Positions 18,337-25,957 of a DNA stretch of 64,000 nucleotides are shown piece after piece. This DNA comes from Rhodospirillaceae bacterium (GTDB lineage: Bacteria > Pseudomonadota > Alphaproteobacteria > DSM-16000 > Inquilinaceae), in NCBI GenBank assembly GCA_020638575.1, contig JACKIH010000003.1, positions 1,469,501-1,533,500 of the forward strand. The letters are read 5' to 3'. The notes under the pieces are model-generated. The model saw only the letters and a list, made by a program, of their open reading frames with translations, made no database searches and was not told the origin of the DNA. The position numbers were made by a program, and so were the translations under genes. Numbering within the stretch: the stretch's first letter is position 1; each line of letters begins with the position of its first letter.

Positions 18337-19131
18337 TCAGTCCGCCGCCACCGGCTCCGCATCCAGCCGCACGATGCCCTCGCCCTGGCCGGCGGCGGGA
18401 TAGCGGTCGAGCACCAGCGGGTCGTGGCCGGGAACGATATGCCGCTCGGAGGTGGCCAGACGGGACAGCGTTTCGTAGCCGTTCAACATGTCGTCCACGT
18501 CGACGACGATGGCGAACGGCCGCTGCTGCTGGAAGTTGGCGTAGTAATGCGACGCATCCGACGCGAGCACCACCCAGCCGCGCCGCGTGCGCACGCGCAC
18601 CACCTGCAAGCCCTTGGAATGCCCGCCGACCCAGTGGACGCTGATGCCGGGCGCGATGTCGGCGGCCCCGTCGTGGAAGCACACCCGCCCCTCGAACACG
18701 CGCTTCACCATGGTCTGCACGTCGTCCAGCTCGAAGGGATGACGCAACACGCGGTGGCACATGCAGGGGCCCGTGCAGAAGCGCATCTCGCGCTCCTGAA
18801 CGTGGTAGCGCGCCTGCGGGAACAGGTCGTGGTTGCCGCAATGGTCGTAGTGCAGGTGGGTCAGGACGACGTCTGCGACCGTGCCCGGATCGATGCCGAC
18901 GGCGCGCAATCCCTCCGCCACCGGCCGCGACACCACGCGGCCCCGGCGCGCTGCCGTGGCGTGGTCGAACCCGGTGTCGACGACGATGGTGCGGTCGCCG
19001 TCCGTCAGCGTCCACACGAAGAAGTCCATCGGCATCGGGCCGTTGTGGGGATCGCCGTTCATGAAGTTCTCGGCGGCCGTGCGCTCGCCGATGCGCGCGT
19101 ATTTGATGGCGTGGACGATGTAGTCCGACAT
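18337..19131 (-). CDS. MBL-fold hydrolase, AHL-lactonase-like, copy 2
   Basis: 264 residues with THLHYDHCGNHDLFP, GGHSKG, LASDASHYY and HIVPGHDP metal motifs. It starts MSDYIVHAIKYAR, as does its paralogue at 12327 (MSDYEIHAIKYAR). It is the third gene of an operon with the dehydrogenase (19176) and aldehyde dehydrogenase (20215). It probably opens a lactone or hydrolyses an ester of the pathway substrate; the substrate is unknown. Confidence 0.85.
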   Translation of the reverse strand: MSDYIVHAIKYARIGERTAAENFMNGDPHNGPMPMDFFVWTLTDGDRTIVVDTGFDHATAARRGRVVSRPVAEGLRAVGIDPGTVADVVLTHLHYDHCGNHDLFPQARYHVQEREMRFCTGPCMCHRVLRHPFELDDVQTMVKRVFEGRVCFHDGAADIAPGISVHWVGGHSKGLQVVRVRTRRGWVVLASDASHYYANFQQQRPFAIVVDVDDMLNGYETLSRLATSERHIVPGHDPLVLDRYPAAGQGEGIVRLDAEPVAAD

Positions 19132-19175
19132 GCCGGGCCCTCTCCGCTGAACGTCCGCCGCGGTGCCGCCCGGCG

Positions 19176-20066
19176 TCAGGCGCCGGACGCCTGGCGGCCC
19201 ATCCGCTGGTACATGTCGAGCAGGGCCACCACGTCGCGGCCGCGATAGCCGGTGGCGAGCGCCATGGTCATCAGCTCGCGCACCAGGGACGCGGCCGGCA
19301 TCGGCTGGCCGAGCCCGCGCGCGAACTCCACGGCGAGGGCGACGTCCTTTTCCCCCAGCTCCATCTTGAAGCCGGGATCCCAGTTGGCCTTCAGCGCATT
19401 GGGAAACCGCTTCAGGAAATGGTGCGAGCGGCCGCCGCTTTCCGACAGCGCATCGAACAGCGCCTGGGGCTCCACGCCGCCCGCGACGCCCAGCGCGAAC
19501 GCCTCCGCGGCGATCAGGATGTTGCCCATGGACATCACGTTGTTGACCAGCTTCACGGTCTTGGCCGTGCCCACCGGGCCGGTGCGAAGCTGCACGGAAC
19601 CGATCACGTCCAGCACCGGCTTGGCACGGGCCACGTCCTCGTCGCTGCCGCCGATCAGCAGCACCAGCTTGCCCGCAACGGCCTCGTTGGGGCCGCCGCT
19701 CACCGGGGCATCGACGACGCCGAGGCCGCGCGCCACACAGGCGGCCCCCACGGCCTCCATGGTCTCCGCATCGATGGTACTGAAGTCGATGCAGACGGCG
19801 TTTTCCGGCCCCTGGGCAAGGATGCCGCCCTCGCCCAGCCAGGCGTCGCGCACGATCGCCGGATTGGGCAGGCTGGAGAGCACGAAGTCGCGGCCGGCCA
19901 CCGCCTCGCGCAACGTGGCGGTGACCCGCAGCCCCTCGGCCGCCGCGGCGTCGCGGCTGGCCTGGCTGACGTCGTAGCCGATCACATGGAAGCCGGCACG
20001 CGACAGGCGCAGCGCCATTCCCGCACCCATCTGGCCGATACCGACATAGCCGATGCCAACGCTCAT
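19176..20066 (-). CDS. 3-hydroxyisobutyrate dehydrogenase family NAD(P)-dependent oxidoreductase
   Basis: 296 residues. The N-terminal Rossmann motif is GYVGIGQMGAGMALRLSRAG. The substrate signature DAPVSGGPNEAVAGKL (about 117-132) and the catalytic Lys in GTAKTVKLVNNVM match beta-hydroxyacid dehydrogenases. It would oxidise a 3-hydroxy acid to a semialdehyde or reduce one, and sits directly downstream of an aldehyde dehydrogenase that could finish the conversion. Confidence 0.88.
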   Translation of the reverse strand: MSVGIGYVGIGQMGAGMALRLSRAGFHVIGYDVSQASRDAAAAEGLRVTATLREAVAGRDFVLSSLPNPAIVRDAWLGEGGILAQGPENAVCIDFSTIDAETMEAVGAACVARGLGVVDAPVSGGPNEAVAGKLVLLIGGSDEDVARAKPVLDVIGSVQLRTGPVGTAKTVKLVNNVMSMGNILIAAEAFALGVAGGVEPQALFDALSESGGRSHHFLKRFPNALKANWDPGFKMELGEKDVALAVEFARGLGQPMPAASLVRELMTMALATGYRGRDVVALLDMYQRMGRQASGA

Positions 20067-20214
20067 CTGGGGTCTCCCTTCATGTCGTTTCTCTTTGCGG
20101 CACCGTCGCGCCTTGCGGCATCAGCGCCAGCCCGCGCCGAGCCCGACCATCAGGTGGCCTGATGGGTTTGGGGATCGGGCGGCGTCCCGGCCGGCGCTGA
20201 TGCTTAGAGTGGCG

Positions 20215-21690
20215 CTAGTTCTTCACCGCGAACGGGTCCCGCTTCTCCCCGGAGAAGTCGATCATCACGTTCTTCACCGTGGTGAATTCCAGCAGCCCCT
20301 GCTCGCCCCGTTCGCGCCCGAAGCCGCTCTGCTTGACGCCGCCGAACGGCGCCTGGGCGGTGACCATGCGGTAGGTGTTCACCCAGACGACGCCGGAATT
20401 CAGCTTGGGGATCATCCGCATGGCGCGGGAGAGGTCGGTGGTCCACACGCCCGATGCCAGGCCGTATTGGGTGCCGTTGGCGATGGCCACCGCCTCCTCC
20501 TCCGTCTCGAAGGCGATGACGCCGAGGACCGGGCCGAAGATCTCGTTCTGCGCCACCTTCATGTCGTTGGTGACGCCGCTGAAGATCGTCGGCTGGATGA
20601 ACAGCCCTTCGTCCAGCCCCGCGCCCGTTGCCCGGGCACCGCCCGTCACCAGGGTTGCGCCATCGGTCTTGGCGCTGTCGATGGCCGCCATGATGCGGTC
20701 GAACTGCGGCTCGTTTGCCGCCGTCCCCATCTCCGTCGCCGGATCCAGCGGATCGCCCATGCGGATCGCCTTGGCCCGTTCGGCCAGGCGGCCGACAATC
20801 TCGTCGTGGACGCGTTTGTGAACCAGCAGGCGCGATCCGGCGATGCAGGTTTGCCCGGTGGCCGCGAAGATGCCGGCGAGCGCGCCCACGGTCGCCTGGT
20901 CGAGATCGGCATCCTCGAAGATGATGTTCGGCGACTTGCCGCCCAATTCCAGCGTCACCGGCTTCAGGTGCTGTCCGGCCGTCGCGGCGATGATGCGGCC
21001 AACGCCGGGGCTGCCGGTGAAGCTGACCTTGGCGACACCGGGATGCTTCACCATGGCGTCGCCGACCTTGGGACCGCCGGTGACGACATTGACCACGCCG
21101 GCCGGCAGCCCGGCCTTCTCCAGCAGCTTGCAGAACTCCAGCGTCGTCACCGACGCGTGTTCCGACGGTTTGACGACCGCGCAGTTGCCGGCCGCCAGGG
21201 CCGCGGGCAGCTTGTTGGCCAAGAGGCTGAGCGGCGAGTTCCACGCGGTGATGATGCCGATCACCCCATAGGGTTCGCGCGTCGTGAAATCGAAGATCGC
21301 TGGCTGGTCGAGCGGGATGACACTGCCGAAGATCTTGTCGGCATAGCCCGCATAGAAGCGGAAGAGCCGGGCCACGAAGAGCATCTGCGAGCGGGTTTCG
21401 CGGATCACCTTGCCGTTGTCGGTGGATTCCAGCCGCGCCAGTTCGTCGGCGTTCTCCACGATGAGCGCGGCGATGCGATTGAGGATCTCCGCCCGCGCCG
21501 CACCGTTCATCGGCCGCCAGGTGGTCGCGTAGGCGTCCTGGGCCGCCCGCACCGCGGCATCCACTTCCGCCTCGCTGGCCTCGCGCAGGGTGGCCCAAGG
21601 CTGCTGGCGGTAGGGGTTGAAGGATTGAAAGGTGCTCCCCGACGCGGCGCCGACCCACTCCCCGGCGATATAGAGCCCGTACTCGCGCAT
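20215..21690 (-). CDS. Aldehyde dehydrogenase family protein
   Basis: 491 residues from the ATG at 21690, which has GGAGG 5 nt upstream. Catalytic and cofactor motifs are visible: AWNSPLSLLANKLPAALAAGN, VSFTGSPGVGRIIA, VTLELGGKSPNIIFEDAD (Glu general base) and IFAATGQTCIAGSRLLVH (nucleophilic Cys). It is first gene of the 21690-18337 operon, 48 bp after operator copy 6. It probably oxidises a semialdehyde intermediate. Confidence 0.92.
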   Translation of the reverse strand: MREYGLYIAGEWVGAASGSTFQSFNPYRQQPWATLREASEAEVDAAVRAAQDAYATTWRPMNGAARAEILNRIAALIVENADELARLESTDNGKVIRETRSQMLFVARLFRFYAGYADKIFGSVIPLDQPAIFDFTTREPYGVIGIITAWNSPLSLLANKLPAALAAGNCAVVKPSEHASVTTLEFCKLLEKAGLPAGVVNVVTGGPKVGDAMVKHPGVAKVSFTGSPGVGRIIAATAGQHLKPVTLELGGKSPNIIFEDADLDQATVGALAGIFAATGQTCIAGSRLLVHKRVHDEIVGRLAERAKAIRMGDPLDPATEMGTAANEPQFDRIMAAIDSAKTDGATLVTGGARATGAGLDEGLFIQPTIFSGVTNDMKVAQNEIFGPVLGVIAFETEEEAVAIANGTQYGLASGVWTTDLSRAMRMIPKLNSGVVWVNTYRMVTAQAPFGGVKQSGFGRERGEQGLLEFTTVKNVMIDFSGEKRDPFAVKN

Positions 21691-21738
21691 GTTGTCCTCC
21701 CGTCTTTTGTCCGCTACCGTGTCGGGCAAATTGCGGAC

Positions 21739-21753
21739 TGTCAACAGTTGACT
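21739..21753. promoter_or_regulatory. Palindromic operator copy 6 (TGTCAACAGTTGACT)
   Basis: 14 of 15 bases match the consensus. It is 48 bp upstream of the aldehyde dehydrogenase start and marks the right limit of the catabolic regulon. Confidence 0.73.
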
Positions 21754-22198
21754 TAATGGCGCAGCCCTGCCCCGCTCGGCGCGGCCCACTCGCACATCTG
21801 GGGCGCAGGGAGGTTGGGGGCCACCGGCGGACCGTGACGGCAGGGATCGCCGCCAGCCGGCGTCGGGATCAGGGACAGGGGCGCACGGCAGATGCAGACG
21901 TCGCAATCAAGGCGGCGGCCCCAAGTCGGAACGAGTCCGGTCCGATGGCGGCACAAGCCCGTGGAGCGAGCCGTCGCGGCGCAGCTTCTCCGGTTCTTCA
22001 GTGAGAACCGCTCCCTGGAGGGTTCGGCCATCGGCCCGCCAAGCGCTGCGAATGGTGGCTGCGCCCAAGCAGCGCAACAGTCCCAAAGACGAGTGGAACC
22101 GGAAGACCGGGCCGTCGCAGCATGGCTGCTGCGGCATCCTCACCCGGAACAGTCCCCCTTCTGTTTGCGCCTCACATCCGAGGAGCGGACAGATGAAT
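21754..22198. other. Non-coding boundary region before the CRISPR island
   Basis: No open frame here looks coding on either strand. The only distinctive element is a 31-nt palindromic sequence at 22106-22136 that recurs with two mismatches at 52519-52549. The left edge of the CRISPR island probably lies in this stretch; I could not find a copy of the tRNA-Ala 3' end that would mark an attachment site. Confidence 0.5.
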
Positions 22199-22230
22199 GT
22201 TCAGTTCCTTCTTCTTCAGGACTTCGGCTT

Positions 22231-22365
22231 ATCAGGAGCCGGGGGACGGGAGCCAGGAGCCAGGAGCCAGGAGCCAGGATGGATTTCGTCCTGCCCTCCT
22301 GTTCAGCGATGCCGTGTCAGACTGGCAATCCCGGTTCCCGGATCCCGTCACCTGTCCTCTGAATA
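22231..22365. repeat. Array-embedded hairpin element, copy A
   Basis: 135-bp element flanked on both sides by CRISPR repeat pieces. It starts ATCAGGAGCCGGG and ends CCTCTGAATA. The first 34 nt and the reverse complement of the last ~34 nt match at about 26 positions, so the element can fold into a long imperfect hairpin. This copy has two extra GAGCCAG-type heptamers relative to the others. It takes the place of a spacer. Confidence 0.85.
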
Positions 22366-22394
22366 CAGTTCCTTCTTCTTCAGGACTTCGGCTT

Positions 22395-22515
22395 ATCAGG
22401 AGCCGGGGGACGGGAGCCAGGAGCCAGGATGGATTTCGTCCTGCCCTCCTGTTCAGCGATGCGGTGTCAGACTGGCACTCCCGGTTCCCGGATCCCGTCA
22501 CCTGTCCTCTGAATA
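22395..22515. repeat. Array-embedded hairpin element, copy B
   Basis: 121-bp tandem neighbour of copy A, differing by the shorter GAGCCAG run and two substitutions. A 29-nt piece of the CRISPR repeat separates A from B, so the duplicated unit is repeat piece plus element. Confidence 0.85.
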
Positions 22516-22753
22516 CAGTTCCTTCTTCTTCAGGACTTCGGCTGCACGGTGAAGCCGAACGAGATCAACCTCAAGGGTATGTTTCAGTTCCTTCTTCTTC
22601 AGGACTGCGGCTGCACGCGGTGAAGTTTATATCTATCCACTTGGTGGGGTTTCAGTTCCTTCTTCTTCAGGACTGCGGCTGCACGTACCGATATCAGGGT
22701 ACCGGCCTTGCCTACATGTTTCAGTTCCTTCTTCTTCAGGACTGCGGCTGCAC

Positions 22754-22905
22754 TGCTACCCCCCTAAAACGCAAACGATTCCAACAGGTTGCAAGCCCAG
22801 TTATCGAGACTCATTCGCATCTGGAACTTCCCGTTGAATCGCCTCATTTTCGGCGGCCCAGCAACAGCCATTGGTAGCCTAACGTACGACACTCGCACGT
22901 TAAAG
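22754..22905 (-). promoter_or_regulatory. Leader of CRISPR array 1
   Basis: The sequence directly right of the last repeat (TGCTACCCCCCTAAAACGCA...) is nearly identical to that beside arrays 2 and 3 for about 90 nt. It keeps patchy homology with leader 3 to a shared GCACGTTAAA near 22900. A strong GACGTCTGC/GCAGACGTC hairpin at 22917-22936 separates it from the cas6 stop and may end cas6 transcription. Confidence 0.8.
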
Positions 22906-22969
22906 TGCCGTCGTGCGACGTCTGCTTGCAGACGTCCGCCCCCAAGGGTCGATCCTGCAGGCACTTCCG

Positions 22970-23965
22970 CTACGCGGGCCGCAAAGCCACTGCCCCCTGC
23001 CCCATGGTGGCGCCCTTGCCGGCATGGATCCATGGGCCAAGCCACAAATAGGGCCACAAGGGCGTCGCCTCGCGCAGGTCCAGCACGAACCAGCCGGTCA
23101 GGCCGCCCATGTCGATTTCCTCCTGGCGCGTGGCGGACCAGCGGTGCTGGTCCCACCAGGCCAGGTTGCGCTCCACAATGTGCAAGCGAGAAGCCAATTC
23201 CTTCAGGTGCCGAAAGTCCGTCTCATGCGGGCAATCGGTATGGAAATAGCTGAGCATGGACACGCGGCGTACCAGATAGCCCAGCATGTCGCGCGCCTGG
23301 AAAAGATCGGCCCCCACCAACCGTCCCTGGCGCAACAACCGAAGCGGTGAGAGCAACTCCACCTCGATAAAGCGGGGCATTGGGGGCACGGCCGGTGACT
23401 CTGCGGTAGGCACAACGACCGATCCGCCGGAGCGATAGACCGGGAGCGGCTCCCCCTCCCGCCAGATTGCGTCAACCTGGTCGAGCACCATGCGCGACCG
23501 CGCCTTGCCGAGCCCGGTTTCCGCGGCACGGCGAAACCCTGCCACGATGCCCGGCAAATCGGCATTGGCCCGCCCGACCAGGGTGAGGGCCAGGCGCGTT
23601 TCCTCTCCCACGGCCAGGCGGGCGCCGCCATCCTCCGACATCAAGGCGTAGGGGTGGGGCACGCTGGTGTAGCGACGCATCTTGGCGGCATCGGGCGGCG
23701 GCGGGGTTTCGAAGAGGTCGCGGTAGAGGGTGGCGGCGCGAGCGGCCGGCAATCCCAAAGGCGCGGGTGCCTCGCCATCGGCCATCTGCTTCAAGGCCCG
23801 GCCCAGCACGCCGCGCCATAGGGCGGCGGCCAAGGGCGGCAGTGTGACCGGCTCTATGGCCCGAAACGTCAGTGCATAGCGGACCACGGGCAGATGGGGC
23901 AGCGGCAGATTGGATGGCAACATGTCATCGTCTGGAGCTGCCGCCAGCCGCTGTGGGTCTTCCAC
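22970..23965 (-). CDS. cas6: Cas6 family pre-crRNA processing endoribonuclease
   Basis: 331 residues from GTG at 23965, or 317 from ATG at 23923 (MLPSNLPLPHLPV). The RAMP fold is marked by LTFRAIEPVTLPPLAAALWRGVLGRAL near the N-terminus, PRFIEVELLSPLRLLRQGRLVGA mid-protein, and the C-terminal glycine-rich loop GKGATMGQGAVALRPA. A Cas6_C-type end of this kind identifies the crRNA-generating nuclease of type I/III systems. The GTG start abuts the last degenerate repeat of array 2, whose AAGAAGAAGGA serves as a ribosome site 8 nt upstream, so cas6 lies directly downstream of array 2 in its direction of transcription. Confidence 0.87.
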   Translation of the reverse strand: MEDPQRLAAAPDDDMLPSNLPLPHLPVVRYALTFRAIEPVTLPPLAAALWRGVLGRALKQMADGEAPAPLGLPAARAATLYRDLFETPPPPDAAKMRRYTSVPHPYALMSEDGGARLAVGEETRLALTLVGRANADLPGIVAGFRRAAETGLGKARSRMVLDQVDAIWREGEPLPVYRSGGSVVVPTAESPAVPPMPRFIEVELLSPLRLLRQGRLVGADLFQARDMLGYLVRRVSMLSYFHTDCPHETDFRHLKELASRLHIVERNLAWWDQHRWSATRQEEIDMGGLTGWFVLDLREATPLWPYLWLGPWIHAGKGATMGQGAVALRPA

Positions 23966-24633
23966 GTTTCAAATCCTTCTTCTTCAGGACTTCGACCAAA
24001 TCTACCGCGGGTCGGTGGAGATGGTCGTCTACGGTCTCAGTTCTTTTTCATAACTCCTTCTGCGTCTCCGACCGCGGGTCGGTGGACATAGTCGTCTAGT
24101 TTCAATTCCTTCTTCTTCAGGACTTCGGCTTGTCAGGAGCCGGGTGACGGGAGCCAGGAGCCAGGACGGATTTCATCTTGCTGCCTGCTGTTCCGCGATG
24201 CTCGGGCAGATCGGCAATCCCGGTTCCCGGATCCCGTTCCCTGTCTCCCGAATACAGTTCCTTCTTCTTCAGGACTTCGGCTGCACGTCGACGATCTCGT
24301 CGGCCGCCAGTTGGCCGCGGTTTCAGTTCCTTCTTCTTCAGGACTTCGGCTGCACCGAGCTGTATGGTGATGGACTCGACCGACCCGGGTTTCAGTTCCT
24401 TCTTCTTCAGGACTTCGGCTGCACGGGGCAAGGACGGCGTTCCCACCACCACCCAGCTGTTTCAGTTCCTTCTTCTTCAGGACTTCGGCTGCACATCCCT
24501 TCCGGGTGCGCTGCGGCGTCCCGGGCGAGTTTCAGTTCCTTCTTCTTCAGGACTTCGGCTGCACAGTTCGTCCGGACGGTCACGATCGCCCCGGACGGTT
24601 TCAGTTCCTTCTTCTTCAGGACTTCGGCTGCAC
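23966..24633 (-). CRISPR. CRISPR array 2 (transcribed leftwards)
   Basis: Full repeats start at 24320, 24389, 24459, 24529 and 24598, with a 32-nt truncated one at 24255; spacers are 33-34 nt. The leader-distal end holds three degenerate repeats (23966, 24034, 24099), with two nearly identical spacers between them, and hairpin element copy C at 24132-24254. Same repeat and orientation as arrays 1 and 3. Confidence 0.95.
24132..24254. repeat. Array-embedded hairpin element, copy C
   Basis: 123-bp, the most diverged copy in its middle, but both inverted ends are conserved (GTCAGGAGCCGGGTGACGGG at the left, CCCGGTTCCCGGATCCCG near the right). Flanked by a degenerate repeat on the left and the truncated repeat on the right, as with copies A and B. 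Confidence 0.85.
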
Positions 24634-24720
24634 TGCTACCCCCCTAAAAGGCAAAGGATTCCAACAGGTTGCAAGCCCAGTTATCGAGAATCATTCGCAT
24701 CTGGAAGTTCCCGTCGATTG
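24634..24720 (-). promoter_or_regulatory. Leader of CRISPR array 2
   Basis: About 75 nt are conserved with leaders 1 and 3 (CTACCCCCCTAAAA..., CAAGCCCAGTTATCGAGA), after which homology stops. Leader 2 is therefore the shortest of the three. Confidence 0.78.
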
Positions 24721-24821
24721 CCATGGTCTTCGGCCATCCTGAGCGTCTTATGGAGGACGACCTGCGCCCCTTGTTAGAGGCGTGTAAGTAGTATAGGGCG
24801 CTCGTGGCTCACGGAACAAGC

Positions 24822-24878
24822 GTGTCGGCGGTGTGCCGACACGCCGACGCCGGATGAACCGATTGCTCATCCGGCGTC
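24822..24878. terminator. Two adjacent strong hairpins
   Basis: GTGTCGGC (24822-24829) pairs with GCCGACAC (24835-24842), then GACGCCGGATGA (24846-24857) pairs with TCATCCGGCGTC (24867-24878). They lie between the membrane protein gene (ends 25030, minus) and leader 2. A terminator that insulates the array promoter is plausible; no long T run is present. The remaining sequence up to 25030 shows nothing recognisable. Confidence 0.5.
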
Positions 24879-25029
24879 CTTCGTCATTCGGGACGATCCC
24901 CACCGACTTCAGATCCGGGGGAGGACACTGCCGGTGTCACCTGTGGCAACCACCACAGTGTCCCGCGTTCACCCGCGGCATTTGGATGGTCGATGCCTCC
25001 GCCCATTCACTATCGCAGCGCCAATCCGG

Positions 25030-25806
25030 TCATCGCCCCGCTATGGCCCGTGGCGCCTGCTGCCCAGACAGGGTGGCAAGCTGGTGCTCGCATGCGGTGC
25101 GTGCGTTGGCAATCGCTTGATGGGCTCGCCGTTCGGCGGCGAGCAACTTGCCCTTCGCCTGCGCATGGTCTTGCTCGATCACATCCCAACGCGGATCAGC
25201 GGCATGGGACAGATAGGCGACGAGGCCGGCGACCACAGACACGCTGACCAAGGCCAAGACCGCCACCCACTGCGCCCCGAAGCCGAGGGGGAAAAGGGCC
25301 ACGAGACACGCCTGCCCGACACCGGCCACGCCTTTGGCAGCGGTTGCTAAGCGCTCGCGGACGCGTTCCCGGAAGGCGGCCTGGCGGAGATGGCGTCCAC
25401 CCAGGTAGGCGGCACGGACAATATGGGTCAGCAGGCCGAGGGCAGCGACGGGGGCCCAAATCGGGCTGTCGGCGGACCGGAGCGCGAGGACTGCCGCACC
25501 CAGACCGCACCCAACCACAATGCCGAGGACCAGACGGCGCCTGCGACGGTCCAGCCAATGGCAAATCGGCAGAGCCCGCTTGGGCAGCCCCTGCAGCTCA
25601 CCATCAATCTTGTCGAACGCGGCCCGGTTGTCTTGCCATGTGGTCAATGCCGCCTGCGCGTCGGTCAATGGCGTGTCTGCGTCGATCGCCGACGGACGGG
25701 CTGTCGGGGCGGCGCGGCGCTGGAGCAGCCCATGAAGCCGGTCGCGCAGGGTGCCGAGTCTGAGCGCGGATCCCATGGGAGGGTCAGGTGCTACGACAAT
25801 GGCCAT
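25030..25806 (-). CDS. Uncharacterised membrane protein of the CRISPR island
   Basis: 258 residues from ATG 25806, supported by AGGAGG 7 nt upstream. Not recognised as a known family. A soluble N-terminus of ~85 residues is followed by four hydrophobic segments (LVLGIVVGCGLGAAVLAL; IWAPVAALGLLTHIVRAAYLG; ACLVALFPLGFGAQ; VAVLALVSVSVVAGLVAYLS). A C-terminal helix rich in Ala, Glu, Lys and Arg (about 205-250) could form a coiled coil. It is divergent from the reverse transcriptase and shares a 151-bp upstream region with it, lying between array 2 and the cas operon. A role in immunity is possible only by context. Confidence 0.7.
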   Translation of the reverse strand: MAIVVAPDPPMGSALRLGTLRDRLHGLLQRRAAPTARPSAIDADTPLTDAQAALTTWQDNRAAFDKIDGELQGLPKRALPICHWLDRRRRRLVLGIVVGCGLGAAVLALRSADSPIWAPVAALGLLTHIVRAAYLGGRHLRQAAFRERVRERLATAAKGVAGVGQACLVALFPLGFGAQWVAVLALVSVSVVAGLVAYLSHAADPRWDVIEQDHAQAKGKLLAAERRAHQAIANARTACEHQLATLSGQQAPRAIAGR

Positions 25807-25880
25807 CAAGAGACCTCCTGGTTGCGTGCTGTGCCATCGGGCACGTCACACAGCCATAAGGCACCTCCTCCTGCCGCATC

Positions 25881-25898
25881 CGGGTTGGCAACCTTGCC
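25881..25898. repeat. Left copy of 18-nt repeat flanking the reverse transcriptase
   Basis: CGGGTTGGCAACCTTGCC. The matching copy at 26863-26880 is CGGGTTGGCAAGGTTGCC; the 12-nt GGCAACCTTGCC and GGCAAGGTTGCC parts are reverse complements of each other, and the shared CGGGTT is in direct orientation. They sit just outside the RT gene on both sides. Confidence 0.5.
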
Positions 25899-25957
25899 GA
25901 ACCTGCCGGCTAGCGCGGCTGGACCCTATGTCTGGGAAACACCGCGGCGCGGATGCC

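Larger units (their letters stand above)
22199..22753 (-). CRISPR. CRISPR array 1 (transcribed leftwards)
   Basis: Canonical 36-nt repeats start at 22581, 22649 and 22718 (plus-strand GTTTCAGTTCC...GGCTGCAC) with 32-33 nt spacers. A truncated repeat is at 22516-22547 and degenerate ones at 22199-22230 and 22366-22394. The minus-strand form ends in ...GGAACTGAAAC, the usual 3' end of type I/III repeats, and the conserved leader is on the right, so transcription runs right to left. The three leader-proximal repeats carry a T-to-G change (GACTGCGG instead of GACTTCGG). Two copies of a hairpin element interrupt the leader-distal end. Confidence 0.95.

Noticed and set aside
21754..22198. Second copy of the tRNA-Ala 3' end as left attachment site of the island
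   Set aside because: I scanned by eye for GGAGCCGAAGGGAGTCGAAC and found none in this gap; the left boundary remains undefined.
22232..22501. Open frames through array 1 on both strands
   Set aside because: They only translate CRISPR repeats and the hairpin element; the periodic motif (FQFLLLQDFGCT on plus, AAEVLKKKELKP on minus) is repeat DNA, not protein.
24117..24452. Minus-strand frame with repeated AAEVLKKKEL motif
   Set aside because: Same cause: array 2 repeats read as codons. The 36-nt period with variable 33-34 nt spacers shows it is CRISPR.
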